A DNA stretch of 64,000 bases, from the NCBI GenBank assembly GCA_942159475.1, contig OW804097.1, positions 52,534,986 to 52,598,985 of the forward strand. Reading direction: 5' to 3'. This DNA is from Sthenelais limicola (lineage: Eukaryota; Annelida; Polychaeta; Phyllodocida; Sigalionidae). This document shows positions 1 through 12,494 of the stretch, in pieces; within the stretch, counting starts at the first letter, position 1, and the number at the start of each line of letters is the position of its first letter. The notes under the pieces are model-generated. The model ran no database searches and was not told the origin of the DNA. It saw only the letters and a list, made by a program, of their open reading frames with translations. Position numbers and translations under genes: made by a program.

Positions 1-620
1 CATAAATTCAATAATGACATTATTAAGTGGGCTCGCGCTATGATTTTTTTGCTTTTAGCCACTGTCGCGAAATTCCAAACAAAGATTATCGCCACACTGA
101 CTTTCTTTTCGCCACAAACAAACCATCACCGCGCTCCCAAAATCAACTAATATAATTAACAACTTTTTGCTACATTCACCATCAGTGAAAAGATCCACAA
201 CAAACTATTAATTAGATATTAGATATTTTCTATATCTATATTTGTCCTTTTTCATTTGACTCCCGATCACTCACATGGTATTGGCCGTAAGACAGAAACC
301 ACACGAGAGTAATGAAATGATTAAACATATTCTTTTATTAGATATATATTGTTTTCGCCACTGTGGCTAAACCCAAATTTCCAAATTGAAATTTGTTTCT
401 CCAAAGTGATTTTCGTTTCGCCATTGGCGATGTGGCGAATGGCTAGTGACAGCCCATCATTATTAATAAAATCTTTACATTGCTCAGCCACTAAAATTCA
501 TTATCACCTTTAACCGTTCATAATTTTTCTTTTACTTATCTTTTTTCCCTTTGTCTATATTTATCTTTATTTTTTTTGGGGTAGTACATAGATGACCTTA
601 TTTCCTAATAAAATTAGATC
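1..620. other. AT-rich intergenic sequence with recurring cgccac motifs
   Basis: No gene is visible here. The motif cgccac, or its complement, recurs several times (about 86, 109, 356, 419 and 431). This suggests an old degenerate repeat. No open reading frame or splice structure is supported. Confidence 0.4.
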
Positions 621-687
621 GGGTAGAAAGATATTTTGTGGGCACATCATATTTAATATGATGTGCCCACAAAATATCTTTCTACCC
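621..687. repeat. 67-bp perfect palindrome (33-bp arms, 1-nt loop)
   Basis: The arm beginning gggtagaaagatattttgtg is followed, after a single unpaired T at 654, by its exact reverse complement ending ctaccc at 687. Such a perfect cruciform-capable palindrome is unusual. It could be the core of a small inverted-repeat element or of a stem-loop, but no protein or flanking target duplication was recognised. Confidence 0.85.
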
Positions 688-897
688 CATTCTTCACCAT
701 TTCCATCCTATTGTCTGATTATTTTTGTCCATTTCGATCATTCAATTTTAAACTAAAATGTGCCTTTGTTAACTTTTGACCTCCCATACCCAATAACTTT
801 TCCCTGCAAAATGACTTTATCTCCACTCCAAATACAAATGTAAGACACCATGCATCATGGGTTGGGATACACTACCGGTACTATTAAGTTAAGACCA

Positions 898-1857
898 TGA
901 CAGAGTAATCAAATGTGCAGATAAACTTGCGCCCTACAAAATCTTCAAGGCCAAAAGAGTGAACCCTCCATATTACACTCCAGCTCTTGTTACCCTGGGT
1001 AAAAACCGCGATAAGTTTTTTAAAAAAGCCAATAGGACTAAGAATCCAGATGACCTAAGAGCAGCTAGAGCTGCCAGAAACGCATGTAACCGAGCAATTG
1101 CTGTCGCTAAGTCTGATTACTTTAAGCAAATGTTGTTTACACATAAAAGAGACTCTAAAAAATTTTGGTCTGTAATTAATGACATTGAACGTAACTCGAG
1201 CGGGGATATATCAACCCTTTTAATTGAAGATACTATGGTTGAAAAAATGGATTTAGTAAACGGTTTAAACGATCACTTCTGCACTGTTGGTAGTAAGATA
1301 AATGGTAAGCTAGGAAACACTCCGGCTCGAGATACAATTCGAGAACGTAACATGTATAATTGGTCTGATGTAAATATTGCTGAAGCTGATGTATTGGAAT
1401 TAATTAATGGTATTGATACCAAAAAGAATTCATGATGCATTAACCTGAATAGTCGTCTATATAAGGATGTTTTCACTATTTTATCGAAACATGTGCTCCA
1501 TCTTTACAAAATGTCAATTATGTCTGGTATATTTCCTGACGCTTGGAAATCTGCTGTGGTATGCCCGATCCCCAAGATAAATATTCCAAAATCTCCTAGT
1601 GATGTTCGGCCTATTTCTCTTACCCATGTTGGTGGCAAACTTTTGGAACGTATTATAACACATAAACTGATTGACTATTTAGCAACTAATCGTATTTATT
1701 AGTACAAGCCAATTGGGGTTTCAAGCTGGCCACTCGACCACTGAGGCTTTATATAATTATATCTCCGATCTTAATATGGCATCACATGCTAAAAATTTCT
1801 CTGTAGCAATATATATTGACTTCTCAAAGGCTTTTGATTCAGTGATCCATGACAAAT
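898..1857 (+). pseudogene. LINE reverse transcriptase fragment, truncated and interrupted
   Basis: This is an internal piece of a non-LTR retrotransposon polyprotein. It runs from the linker after the endonuclease into the fingers and palm of the reverse transcriptase. Visible landmarks are a KFWSVINDI-like linker, the motif DVRPISLT (about 1600), a GFQAGHSTTEAL motif and IDFSKAFDSV (about 1820), which holds the first catalytic aspartate. The reading is broken by a stop near 1434, a frame change and stops near 1701. Homology ends abruptly at about 1857, before the YxDD box. What follows is unrelated DNA, so the LINE was cut by a rearrangement or insertion. The ends are approximate. Confidence 0.85.
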
Positions 1858-2022
1858 CTGACAAAGCCAAATGTACGAAACTCTTCATCGGAATAACTAA
1901 TAAATACTTTATTTTTGACCTCATACTTATAAACGATAAGATCTAATCAATACATCTGACAACATGATTTGAACCAGCAAAACAATGTCATGAATAAATA
2001 AAAAAATATAATCCCCTTAATA

Positions 2023-2145
2023 TCATACACACAAAATGCCACAAATTTGTTCCTTTCCCACTTCGCTTTTGCTTTGCAACTTCTCGTTGCCCACCACTTT
2101 AAACTTCTTCTCCCTGGCCTCCGGACAGTCCATTAGGCAACCCAT
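2023..2145 (-). CDS. possible 40-residue basic exon or micro-ORF, unknown
   Basis: This is an ATG-initiated frame of 40 residues, with a Lys/Glu-rich centre (EAREKKFKVVGNEK) and stop TGA at 2023-2025. GC content is higher than in the flanking DNA. It lies just downstream of, and on the same strand as, the coiled-coil gene that ends at 2302, so it could be an alternative 3' exon. No acceptor site keeps the upstream frame open, so the start rests on the ATG alone. Not recognised. Confidence 0.3.
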   Translation of the reverse strand: MGCLMDCPEAREKKFKVVGNEKLQSKSEVGKEQICGILCV

Positions 2146-2301
2146 CAGTCACTACATATGTACGAAAAAAAAATCATCTTATCTTTCTCAATATCATCTT
2201 CCAAACTTTTTTTCCCCACCGGATAACCACATCCAAATACAATTATCCAAGCCATATTTTTTTAATTCAACAATAAAGCACCATTTGAAATGATGCAAAA
2301 T

Positions 2302-2870
2302 TTAATATTCTTTTGTATAGAGCACGAGTCGCTGATAAGATGGCGTGACAAGATTGGGTGGTCTGGCTAATGTTTTTGGTCCGTTCTTTTGGGCGTGATC
2401 CAGGTGTCTTGTTTCGGTGACCAGTGTCCTCCCGAGGTCGTCGGCATGCTCCTTGAATATCTTTCTCCCACGCCTCTCTCTCCGGGCGGCAGACTGATTG
2501 CCCTTTGTGAAATTAATCCAACTATCTCCCGAAACTAACCTATGATTTCATTTACCTTTCATCTCTTTTCACCTCATCAACAATATTTGCCAACTCATTC
2601 CTTTCATTCTCTTTTCTTTCAATTCTCAAAGATATTCTCTACCCTCTACCCACTATATCCCGAACCCCATCCACACACGAAACAAACTTATAATTCCATT
2701 TACCTTCGATCTCTTCTCAACTCTTCCAAATCGTTTTGGAGCCGGTTGATTTTTTTCTCTTTCCTATCTATTTCGCTCTGGCACTCTTTCAGTACTTCCT
2801 CAACTTTTGACTCGCTTACATTCACGCATATGTCTACGTTTTCTTGCTGCATGAATCGCCTGTACGCCAT
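2302..2870 (-). CDS. basic coiled-coil protein, divergent partner of the KDZ transposase
   Basis: This is a three-exon model: 2870-2704, 2636-2556 and 2521-2302 (CDS 468 nt, 155 residues). Both junctions fall in phase 2. The donors are gtaaat; the acceptor of exon 2 has almost no pyrimidine tract and is the weakest point. Exon 1 starts at ATG in a good context (aaaATGGCG) and encodes a heptad-like coiled coil rich in Glu, Lys and Leu (residues about 20-55, ending LEELRRDR). Exon 2 continues the charged helix. Exon 3 is basic and ends TKEY. The gene faces away from the KDZ transposase across a 1.2-kb shared upstream region. The family is not recognised. The fragments of its exon 1 and 5' leader in the 32-37 kb array suggest it belongs to a mobile unit. 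Compare the gene at 41858-45039. Confidence 0.65.
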
Positions 2871-4081
2871 TTTCTTTTTCGTTGGCGCAATCTTAAAATT
2901 TACCGCGGGCCCATATCATGTGGGCGTGGCTTACCTATCTTTACTAATCACTTTTAGTACTCTATTTTAATCAGGACATTCGACTACCCCCTTTATTTAT
3001 TAAATGAATCTTATCTTTAAGATTATTTTTACTATTAATTTCTCTTACTACTTCTTTCTACACAGCAATGAGCGTAACCTTATATTGTAGCATCTGCTAA
3101 CTTAATTTATTTTCAATCACCTTATTCCCTCTTTTAACTACAGTCAGCGTCGCTACGACCATCTAACATTTTAGTTATATTTAGACTTTTATTGTTAAAT
3201 TGTTCTTTTTTATTTATAACAAGTCTATTTTGCTTCTTTCTAACGTTTAATTTTTCATTTGTTTCGCCCCTGTCAACCGCAAAAATTAAACATTATAAAT
3301 ATACACTATCTGACCCAAGACAACAAAACCATGCACTTTTCCATTTTTTAATATTCCTACATACAGGCATTATCTTAACGCCTTTTTACTCTTAAATAAT
3401 GAGTACATTTTGCTGTGGACGACTACCATTCCTCCTCTAATCGTCCACACTTACGACTACCAACACACGGCAACTTAAAACAGTATAAATTCTCTCACAA
3501 CGTTTCTTTTAAATATAAAAATAAATGGGCATTAAAGGCATTTTTGTCTTTTCTTCTTTCCCTCTCCCTCTCCCTCTCTCCCCCTGCATCCTTTCCCACT
3601 GCTTAGTCCTAAAACTCTCACCTTTATCAATACTCATAATAATGACTACAAACATTTTCCTTCCTAATCGCAATCATTCCTCTATAATTTTTGTTCATTT
3701 TCCCTCAATTGAATCAACTTGTCCATTATCACAATTACTTAAGCAATGTACAAATGAATAAATATAACATTTATAATTTTCATTTACCTTCGCCACAATC
3801 TTAGACACAACTCTACGATATTAAATATTTTTGGAAACATGAAATTGTGGCGTGCAAGCTGATTTGTTATATAATTTGGCCCTATGGGCAACCTACTTCC
3901 TTTCCGTAGTTTGACCACTGATCTATTTCTTTTTATATCCAGGATCATACCATTTGCCTAACTACACGCCATAATTCATTCTCTACCGCAACGAGGCACA
4001 AATTGATCATTCATCACTTTTTCCCAACGACAGACACTTTTACTTCTATTTCTTCTAATACAACTTCTACACTATCCCGAA
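2871..4081. promoter_or_regulatory. divergent intergenic region between the coiled-coil gene and the KDZ transposase
   Basis: This 1.2-kb region separates two divergent start codons, so it should hold both promoters. No exon was recognised. A hairpin is formed by cgccacaat (about 3791) and attgtggcg (about 3843). A CT-rich tract lies at about 3541-3590. The first 35 bases upstream of the coiled-coil ATG (ggcgcaatcttaaaattta) are repeated many times in the 32-37 kb array, so this leader is itself part of a dispersed unit. Confidence 0.5.
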
Positions 4082-7000
4082 ATGCCTAAAGTCAAGAAAC
4101 CTCGCCGAGGACGTGGTCGCATTGTCTCTAATTTCCATTTTTTTGGAACTGGAGAAGGGAGGCAAATTGAGCGAGAATATCCTTCTGCCAATTTGGAGAA
4201 AGTCGACTATTTCGATGTTCATACTGGCCAAAAAGAAACTTCTTACATTGACTTATCACGCAATAATGTCGAATTAACGGCCAAACCCAATGACAAACCA
4301 AAACAGATAAAGCGACTCATTTCTGGTACTGCTACCTTTTTCAATAATGGCTTATCAACGACCCAGCCATACTCCGTTGAAGTGCCCGATGAGGAACATC
4401 TCGCCATACAACATTCTGCTGATCGGCCCCTTGTTCAATTTGACCCACCACTTCCAGCTGACGAGCCTATTGGACTACTACATGAACATCCTTCCCCACC
4501 ATCACGAGCCTGTGAGTAACATTTATTTAACCTGCAAAAATCTGCCATATATATACCCTCTCATACAGCCAATATTCATATATCCAATTTTGACTTCAGT
4601 TAATATCACTTCCCTTTGTCCAAACAACGACATTATATTTAACACCCACCTTATTTTCTCTCCATTTTGTGGCGACTTTACTTATGATATTTATATCCTA
4701 TGCATTTTGTGTGAATACCCTACTCTTTACCTTTCATATTGTACTTTCGCATTGTCAAACGACTAATATGAACCTGATATATTCAGCTGACTATTAATCC
4801 TCTCAAATTGTCATAAATATTTGTAATTTCTATATTATTCCAATCTTGTCATAATATGTTAAATAACGTGTTCAAACTTATCAAATCATTTTCACCATAT
4901 CGCAATATATCAAAATTGCAAAATTAGTCAGCCAATCTATGGACAACATGCATGAGCCATTCGTAAGCACTTGTCCTTGGAGACATATACCCTCACTACT
5001 GTGACCACATCTCCCGACGTTCAACAAAAGCACAACAAAACAACCAACCAATATCTACCTACATTTACATTAACATTGTCCATTTTCTCTACTTCTATTT
5101 CAGCTCGGACATATGCCACTCGCCGTAACAAATTGAGCAATGCATGGGACTTATTCGAACTCCCTCTCATGGCCGAACACATCATGTCAAAAGCGCCCGT
5201 CCATTTAGTCTGCTCAATTTGCACCAAACACGATCCCAACATAATTCTATGTACCGACTGTGGGCCACAAACATACTACTGCTGCGAATGCGCACTTAAT
5301 GTGCACAAGCGATGTGTACTACATGTGCCACAGCGCTGGACCGTATGTATTTTCATTTTAATATTGTTATTTATTTTACTCCCAAAATTAAACTATCCAT
5401 TTTACTTATAATATTTATTTAAACAATCACTTTTCTTATTCAGTACAATCAGACACTATAATCGCTTCAATAACGTTTATTTTTATCGTCTAATTATTAA
5501 GGGTGAAGTTTTCGTCCCATTCCACTGGGAGAAAGAGCTGCCTTCCACCCCACATCAATGCGACGACAACTCCAAAATCATACGCTACCCACTTGTCCTT
5601 ATTGACAGCAAAGGTATGATCTATCATATCCCTCCATTCATAATATATAAATTATTGTATATAATGTACATAACTTTTTGATATTCACTTTTTTAATCTG
5701 CAACAGCCTGCATGACACATTTGTAATCAATAAAGATTATCCATCATTTTTCATCTGCATCGGCAACACACTCGACAGCCATCATTATGCCTTTTCCTTC
5801 AGCACTGTCACAAATTGTATATTAAATTGTATATTAAACATATTTTTGCAGGCCGTCAACATCAAGTAGTAATTAACGTTTGCACCTGTCGTAACTTGAG
5901 TGAAGCACTCATTTTGCATGGGTTTTGGCCTGGCACACCCGAGAAACCTACAACAGCTATACATCTTGACCTTATGTCCCAAGCCAGGGCATTCATGCTT
6001 GAGGGGACAATGTCATTACAATCTTTTTGTGCAAGCATCGAAACCAGCCTTGCCTACATACCTTCGTATGCACCACAAGTAATACACCTTTAATATATAT
6101 ACTCCTCTCATTCTCTCAATTATCATTCCTTAAATAATGAAATAGTTTATACAAAATTGCCCTTAACATAATGTCTTTACATACTTTACTAATTGCATAT
6201 CATTATTAATATATTTTGAAATAATTTTCTTTATTTCCCCGAAAGAAAAAAATTGGTCATGTACAGAAAACGTTACTTTTACTATTTCAGGTCGATTTGT
6301 ATAGAATTCTAGTAAATGAGTGTGCTGGACGACATCGTAAATTCTACCACGATCTCGCCCATATGAAAAAATTAGTTCCCCAATATCCGGATGGATCTCT
6401 TTGTCCAATATGTATTAAGGTATTGTCTATATTACCTATTGATATTGAATTAACATACATTCACAATTTTATTATTTCATATACATTGCCCCAAAAAATA
6501 TTTATTTATCTTCACTATCTTCACTCTCTATTATCAAATAATTTTTGATCATAATTGGATTAATTACATATTTCGTCACTTCATATTTTCAATAGCTAGT
6601 TCCCAGTCAGACCTTCCTATAATTTAATGTTGTTACTTACGGATAATTGCCCAAAATTATTTTCAATATCCTTTTGCAGACGGAGGACTCCTTACCTCGC
6701 CACTACAGCTTGGATGGAAACTTTCGGTTGGTCCGCAAGAAATCCTCTGGCCGAAGTCATCATCCCCCCCTTCACTCCGACACTTTTTTCATTGAAAAAT
6801 CGGACATGGACGATTACTTCACCCCCCCTCCTGTGACTAATCCCGATTTGAACAATGTGAGAAAAAAATTTTCTTCCCTTCCCCATTGTTTATATAGCCA
6901 CATCTGTTTTTTTTTGTCCGCATGTCAACATTCAATCGAATGATTTTGCTGACATAGCTGTTAAACAAGCGTTCAATGAACAAATCACCTTATTTTGTTT

Positions 7001-8392
7001 CCCTCCATCTGACTTGATGCCACTCATTAAAACAAATACCCATTCCATTTGGCTGGATGGGACCAATCCATTGACAACAAACTTAATCAAATACAACCAA
7101 TATTTACACAATCTTCACCTTCTTCCTTTAACACAATGCCTCAACAACTTTTTTCCTCTCCTTCTCTTATCGGACACACCAGAATGACCCATGTCCACCT
7201 GGTGCAGCGCGAACCAGACCATTAATTAATTCGCACTCACTGTCAAACAAATCGTACTGCAATGTGCATATTTTCAACATGCCCCTGATCAAATAATTCA
7301 ACCCTCCTAACCTCAACTCCTTCCTCTAGGAATGCCACGACTTCCGTGCCGGTGACCAGAAAAGGGCGTCATTCCGGACTGCGAAGTTGGATGTGACAGG
7401 AATTTTCGGCTCAGTTTGCATCCATGACTATCCATACTTATTCATTGACATGGACTCTGGCGAGAAGTATGTTTCAACATTCATCAAATAAATGAACTTC
7501 TATTAAAATGACCATTAAAATGAACCCACACCCTTCGCTCCATAGGCTTTGCACTCTCACAAAAAATGCCCAATTACGAAAAATCTGGCTCGAATCCCAT
7601 GGAGAACTTTTTCGATATCATAATATAGCATATTATCAACAGGAATCTGCTACAAAATCCATAACGAAAATAACTTTTTTGGCCTATTACCATCCCGAGC
7701 CATTACTTCGTCCCTTGCACGTAATTAAATCAACTAAATTATCTATCATTTCTATATCCCTTTTCAATATGTAATCATTTACAAATAATCGTTATAAATG
7801 TTCATCAGATATTTTATACAATATTTTCTCATTTTAGATTTGGCTATGCAGCATCGGTTATTGCTAAATCTCTTGAACTGGGTGCTCCCCTCAATATCAG
7901 TTATGATATTGCCTGCAAGTTGGAGACTTATTTGAAGGTATTTATGAAACAACTTTTATTTAATATTATACTAAATTCACACTCTAAATCGCTCAGCCAT
8001 ATGTTGAATAGTTGAGACACTTATGTTTGACCTAACGATTTAAACATAATGCTAACCCTATCTTCTCCCCTTTTTCCTAGTCCAACTAACTCTTTATCAA
8101 ATGAAATTGACACATACATACATACATACATACTCATTCTGAAAATTCAATTTGACTCACTAATTTCCTCTACTCATTGTCAATGTTAAAGTCATTTTTC
8201 ATTCGTCATAAATTAAACCATAACTTTTTTTTTCCCCCAGCGAATAGGTCTTTATAGTGACAAACTGACCCTGGCAGTTCCGGTTATGCATGGCTATGCA
8301 CATGAGGCGAAGTGTCAGGTAATATTAATTCTAATACAATCAAATTATTGACTATTTGTAATAAATTTGAATGTTAAATGGCATTTTTGTTT

Positions 8393-8432
<40 letters not shown>

Positions 8433-11400
8433 TATTTCTATATGTCTATTTCGTCCCTAATTCCATATCAACATAACCGAAACCCAAACCATTGCACATT
8501 CCACCTAAAATTTTTCCATCATTACATTGTGTAGGTGCAGTATAACCCCCGACTCCTACAAACATACCGAAATGCGGACGGGGAGAATATTGAAAGATTG
8601 TGGAGCTACTTGGGGAAACTGTGCTACATAACAAAAGAGATGACTGCATCTAATCGACGAGATTTGTTAGTACAAGCACTCTTGCACTACGGCGGGAAAA
8701 AAATTGCGAACTTTGGTATGTATTATCTAAATTTTATCTAATTGCATAATCAATCTTTCCCATTTTCATTATTTTGTTTTGTACTTAGTTCACATTGATT
8801 CATACGCGGATGCCATTTGTGTGATGGCGATCCTTCCTTATGTGAGAGCGATATATAAATATACCAAACTATATTAACGACATAATATAGAGATACAACA
8901 TTATTACTAATTTCGAACTTTTTATAATGTAGCAATCTTCTTCCCTCCAATTTGAGCCATCTAGTACTAAAACATCCCATTTTAGCATCGGAGCGTTTGC
9001 ACGTCTCAATATTTGACTCAATTGTTTATTTCTTCTAATCTATTTACAAGCAAAACGGATGACGTCTAAAATGGAAAGTGCAGTCGCTGTCCAGACTAAA
9101 TTTTTGGCTGAGCGGAGCATAGCTAAATTAGCACTAGAACGTATGTATAATTTTGTCACATCATTTACTCTATCTACTACATTACTTCATATTATCGTAG
9201 GGCCATTTCTATGACTATAACGATACGCTATGATAAATTGTGCACGCTTCCACATTACTTGTGCAACTTCTCTTACCAGACACGGGCCACAAACGCTAAA
9301 CTCAGAGCCCTCGCTCGTCTCTAGTCTTCTACATCCCATTTAAAAACGTCTGAGCGCCTTCACATATGTATATATTACTTTCTATTATAATCAACTCTCT
9401 TTCTTTTACTGTAAGCCTACCTGACTATAAATTGTGCGCGCTTCCAACTTACTTGTGCTACTACTCTTCCAAGACACGCGCCACAAACCCTCAATTCCCA
9501 TCCGTTGCGCCTCTCTTCTCGCACTGTCCTAACTTTGTGGCAGGGCGCCATCTTTATATAAATTGAGTCTTCGACCTACTCAAATAACTCACGCTCTGAG
9601 GAGAGGCGCCGCCTAGGCCCACCTTTATTAGTTGACTTACACTTGTGGCAAATGAATCGGGACATATTCAATCGTGTGTCATCAACGAGCAACCCATCTA
9701 TCACTAAATGTCATTACTTCCTCTGGGTCTGTTCTGTCTCCTACGCAACTTCTCTCTGATGTGTCTCCTTCCGAGGCCTTTTCTATTCTACTGCTATACA
9801 TCTTCGGAACAAGTGGGCCTCTTTCGCCCATATCAACAACGAAATCGGGCTTCATAGCCTTCGCCAACTGTCGGCCACCTTTATGCACCTACATTATCTG
9901 GGCGCAAGCTCACTTCTCTACTCTACCAACACCTGTACACAATTATTCTCACTAATCATAGACAGTGCATCGACTAGACATTTCCACTATGTCTAAATAT
10001 TTTATATTACATTACCTTTTACATTTACTTTATTCTCTTACATTTAAATCTACCATATTATATGTCTTTCCCACGATAAAATTCTTATTTCATCCAAATT
10101 ATATTGCTATCTTATCATTCACAAATAACAAAGTACAATGCACTTATGTGTTTGGCGTCATTTTTAACATATATTATTATATGTTGCCTCTCTAATTGAT
10201 TTATATCAATATTGCAGATGCAGGTTTTGTCATTACTGACGAAACAATTAAGACATGGACAGCAGACCTCCTGACTAACCTGAACACCTCCCGAAACAAG
10301 TCTACATGTTAGTTTTAACACGTATTTAATAACTACTTAGTTAATTTACTCTCTGCACATTAATTATTTATTTAAATTGTGCCATTAAAAAATGGACACC
10401 ACATCTACCAAACTGATATACTCACTGCCAATCACAGAAAAGAAAATGAATTCTAAAAATTTTGCTTTCATCCCTCAATTATCATTGAATTATTCAATTT
10501 TACTTTATTTAAATAGTAATATCATTTTCTCCAGCCAACTTGCCATATTTTTATTCATTTCACTATAGGGAAGACTTGGCAAGAGAAGTACGCACTTTTG
10601 CTCACCAGATACTACTTCTTGCGGTAAGATTATAAAGCACAATATGCCCTATTTCGAATATAACATAATTGCTAAATTGAATAGTCACCATTTATCAGTA
10701 ACTTCTTTAGCCAAATGTCCATATTTATTTTTTCCTATTAATCTTTCTATGGATTTTTGAATAATTATTTAATCCTCTTTATCTAATTTTTCTTTGTCAT
10801 CCCTTTTCATCTGACGTAATATATATTACATACGTCTATTGCTTTTTGAATAACTATTTAATCATTTTTAACTAATTTTTGTTTGTCATCCCTTTTCATC
10901 TGACGTAATATATATTACATACGTCTATGCTACTAAATAAAAAAAAACATCCTATTTTCCAGTCAGCAACTCGTTAGTCCAGCGTTGACAGCAGACGATA
11001 TTGAAAGACAAGTTGATTATGACAGGTTCGTTCTGCACCCATTCATTCCTAATTACGATTACTTCCTGCAATCCTATAACAACCATATTTATGATATATT
11101 TGCTCTTTGTCTTTTCTCTAGTATCGCCAATCAACTGGCTGCAATTGAGCGGAAACGCAAAATCACCCGATGGTTGGCGACAGATGACGATTTCCTCGAA
11201 CACTCTCGCAGTGCCACTAACAAGACGAATAGTGACTGTCTTAGAAAACTACATCGTGAGGCAGTAGAGCGACGGCACCACATACTGATCAAAAAAGGCG
11301 CTGTACAGAAAGGCCCCAGTACGTATGAAATTATAATACTCACTCCATACCTATTATTACTCACTAAATGTAAGCAATCCCATTAATATATTAGCTGGAT

Positions 11401-12494
11401 GAATCGACTAGTCTCTATACTTTTTAACTAAAACACTTCCTTGTCTCTACATTCATGTTGACAATTTATATTTTGTTGCAATAACGTCATCATTAAAAAT
11501 TACATTATATTGCTATCTAACTCGTTATACTCCTTGCCTTTACTTATCAACTCCATTATTTAATCACATCCTAATTTTTTCCACACAGAAACACATCCGA
11601 ATCATGACAATTAATTACATTTCGTGCATTATTATTTATATTTAACTCATTTTTTTGCTCTATTACATGCACTCGTGCCATTTCTTTTCTTTACAATAAC
11701 GTTGCTTCCAACCTACCCTTTCATTATTCATTTTGGTCTTTCCATTTAGTAATTAATTTGCTACTATATCGTTACATTTTATCACCATTTCCCTCGTGAT
11801 CGTACATCCCCCTCTAAATATATCGTATATTGGTCTTCGTTTATGTCTGCCTATTCCTATTGAATCATATTATTTCATACTATTTAAATCTATTCCAGGC
11901 GGGAGCGATGCTGCGAAACGTGTATCCAAGTCGTTAAAATCGGTAAATGACCGGCTCCACCGCCTGGTAAAACAGTATAACAGCGTGAATTCGCACTCTG
12001 TAATCACTTTTGATCAAGTTAAGGAAACCGACGCACGTATATACCGGGGCCTCAACCAACCTGATGGTATGGGAATACCGTACAATCTGATGAAAGAATT
12101 TGTTGTTGCCTCCAATCGTATCGACCGCTGCAATGAAGAGATGGCTGCTCTGGACATTGAATTTCAGGCTATACTTGAATTCTACAGGGAAAGCCATCGT
12201 CTACTCTCGAGCCAGATAGACCGTGATGATTGTACTGCTGCAGCAAGAGCGTTCATGATAGAAAAAATTATTGACAACGAAAAAGCTCAACAAAAAATTG
12301 TTTCCTGCATGAGACGCTTTGTCCGAATGAACGCTTTTGACACGGACCATGACACCGAATATTTGGCTAGGGTGGCAACAGAAGAAATAGATTTTGTTGA
12401 ACAGTTTAACAATCTTCGTTTGTACTTATCAGAATCTAGTATTTCTGATGTGGATACTGATGATGCGAATACGGATGATGAAGAAAATGTATGA
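4082..12494 (+). CDS. KDZ-family (Kyakuja/Dileera/Zisupton) DNA transposase, 16 exons, intact frame
   Basis: Exons: 4082-4511, 5104-5342, 5502-5613, 5852-6078, 6291-6419, 6680-6856, 7330-7466, 7838-7937, 8241-8318, 8535-8715, 9051-9140, 10218-10307, 10569-10623, 10963-11025, 11122-11318, 11899-12494. All introns are GT-AG, every phase agrees, and the CDS is 2901 nt (966 residues) with no stop. What is seen: a basic N-terminus, a cysteine cluster at residues 180-214, a CxC motif at 271-273 followed by WPGTP, a CPIC pair at 374-377, DGNFRLVRKK (about 391-400), DVTG with Asp459, SYDIAC with Asp507, an HGYAH...C motif (534-542) and DGENIERLWS with Glu560/Glu563. The C-terminal part is helical and acidic at its end. 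These motifs are characteristic of KDZ transposases, whose RNase H-like fold uses acidic residues for DNA cleavage and strand transfer. The assignment of Asp459, Asp507 and Glu563 as the catalytic triad is inferred. An intact frame suggests recent activity or selection. Confidence 0.93.
8397..8431. repeat. (TC)n microsatellite in KDZ intron 9
   Basis: This is an uninterrupted TC dinucleotide tract of about 35 bases inside the intron before exon 10. It may double as part of a pyrimidine-rich intron tail, though the acceptor used is about 100 bases further on. Confidence 0.9.
9213..9551 (-). other. duplicated antisense exon-like block inside KDZ intron 11
   Basis: On the minus strand, 9551-9453 reads as an open 33-codon exon starting aagATGGCG, with a C-G-A-C cysteine pair, ending CAA at a consensus gtaagt donor. 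A diverged copy of its last part lies at about 9297-9213 and again reads VCGPC...VAQ before gtaatg. Two copies with conserved reading suggest a real coding exon that was duplicated. A TATATAAAG element lies immediately before the ATG, which is too close for that ATG to be the first codon of a TATA-driven transcript. I could not find the exon it splices to. Confidence 0.4.
9682..9888 (-). CDS. terminal exon of an antisense gene nested in KDZ intron 11, unknown
   Basis: This is a 68-codon frame with higher GC than the surrounding intron, read antisense to the transposase. It begins after an acceptor (ataatgtag at 9889-9897) and ends at TGA 9682-9684. An AATAAA signal follows on the same strand (9624-9629), about 55 bases past the stop. 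The peptide is charged, with a Glu/Asp/Ser/Arg-rich second half (KASEGDTSERS). No domain was recognised. Upstream exons were not found, so the gene is partial. Alternatively, an internal Met codon could be the start. Confidence 0.45.
   Translation of the reverse strand: MHKGGRQLAKAMKPDFVVDMGERGPLVPKMYSSRIEKASEGDTSERSCVGDRTDPEEVMTFSDRWVAR
10757..10928. repeat. two tandem copies of ~85 bp in KDZ intron 13
   Basis: A unit containing cttttcatctgacgtaatat and acatacgtctat occurs twice head to tail. The second copy runs almost to the acceptor of exon 14. Its end, with exon 14, was later copied in reverse into the array at about 32070-32151. Confidence 0.75.

Noticed and set aside
7508..7774. 88-codon + strand frame
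   Set aside because: It lies wholly in KDZ intron 7 between well-supported exons. The spliced frame excludes it.
8789..8860. Extra KDZ exon reading HIDSYADAICVMAILPY
   Set aside because: Including it breaks the phase to exon 11, whereas direct joining of exons 10 and 11 gives an in-frame KDZ-like sequence.
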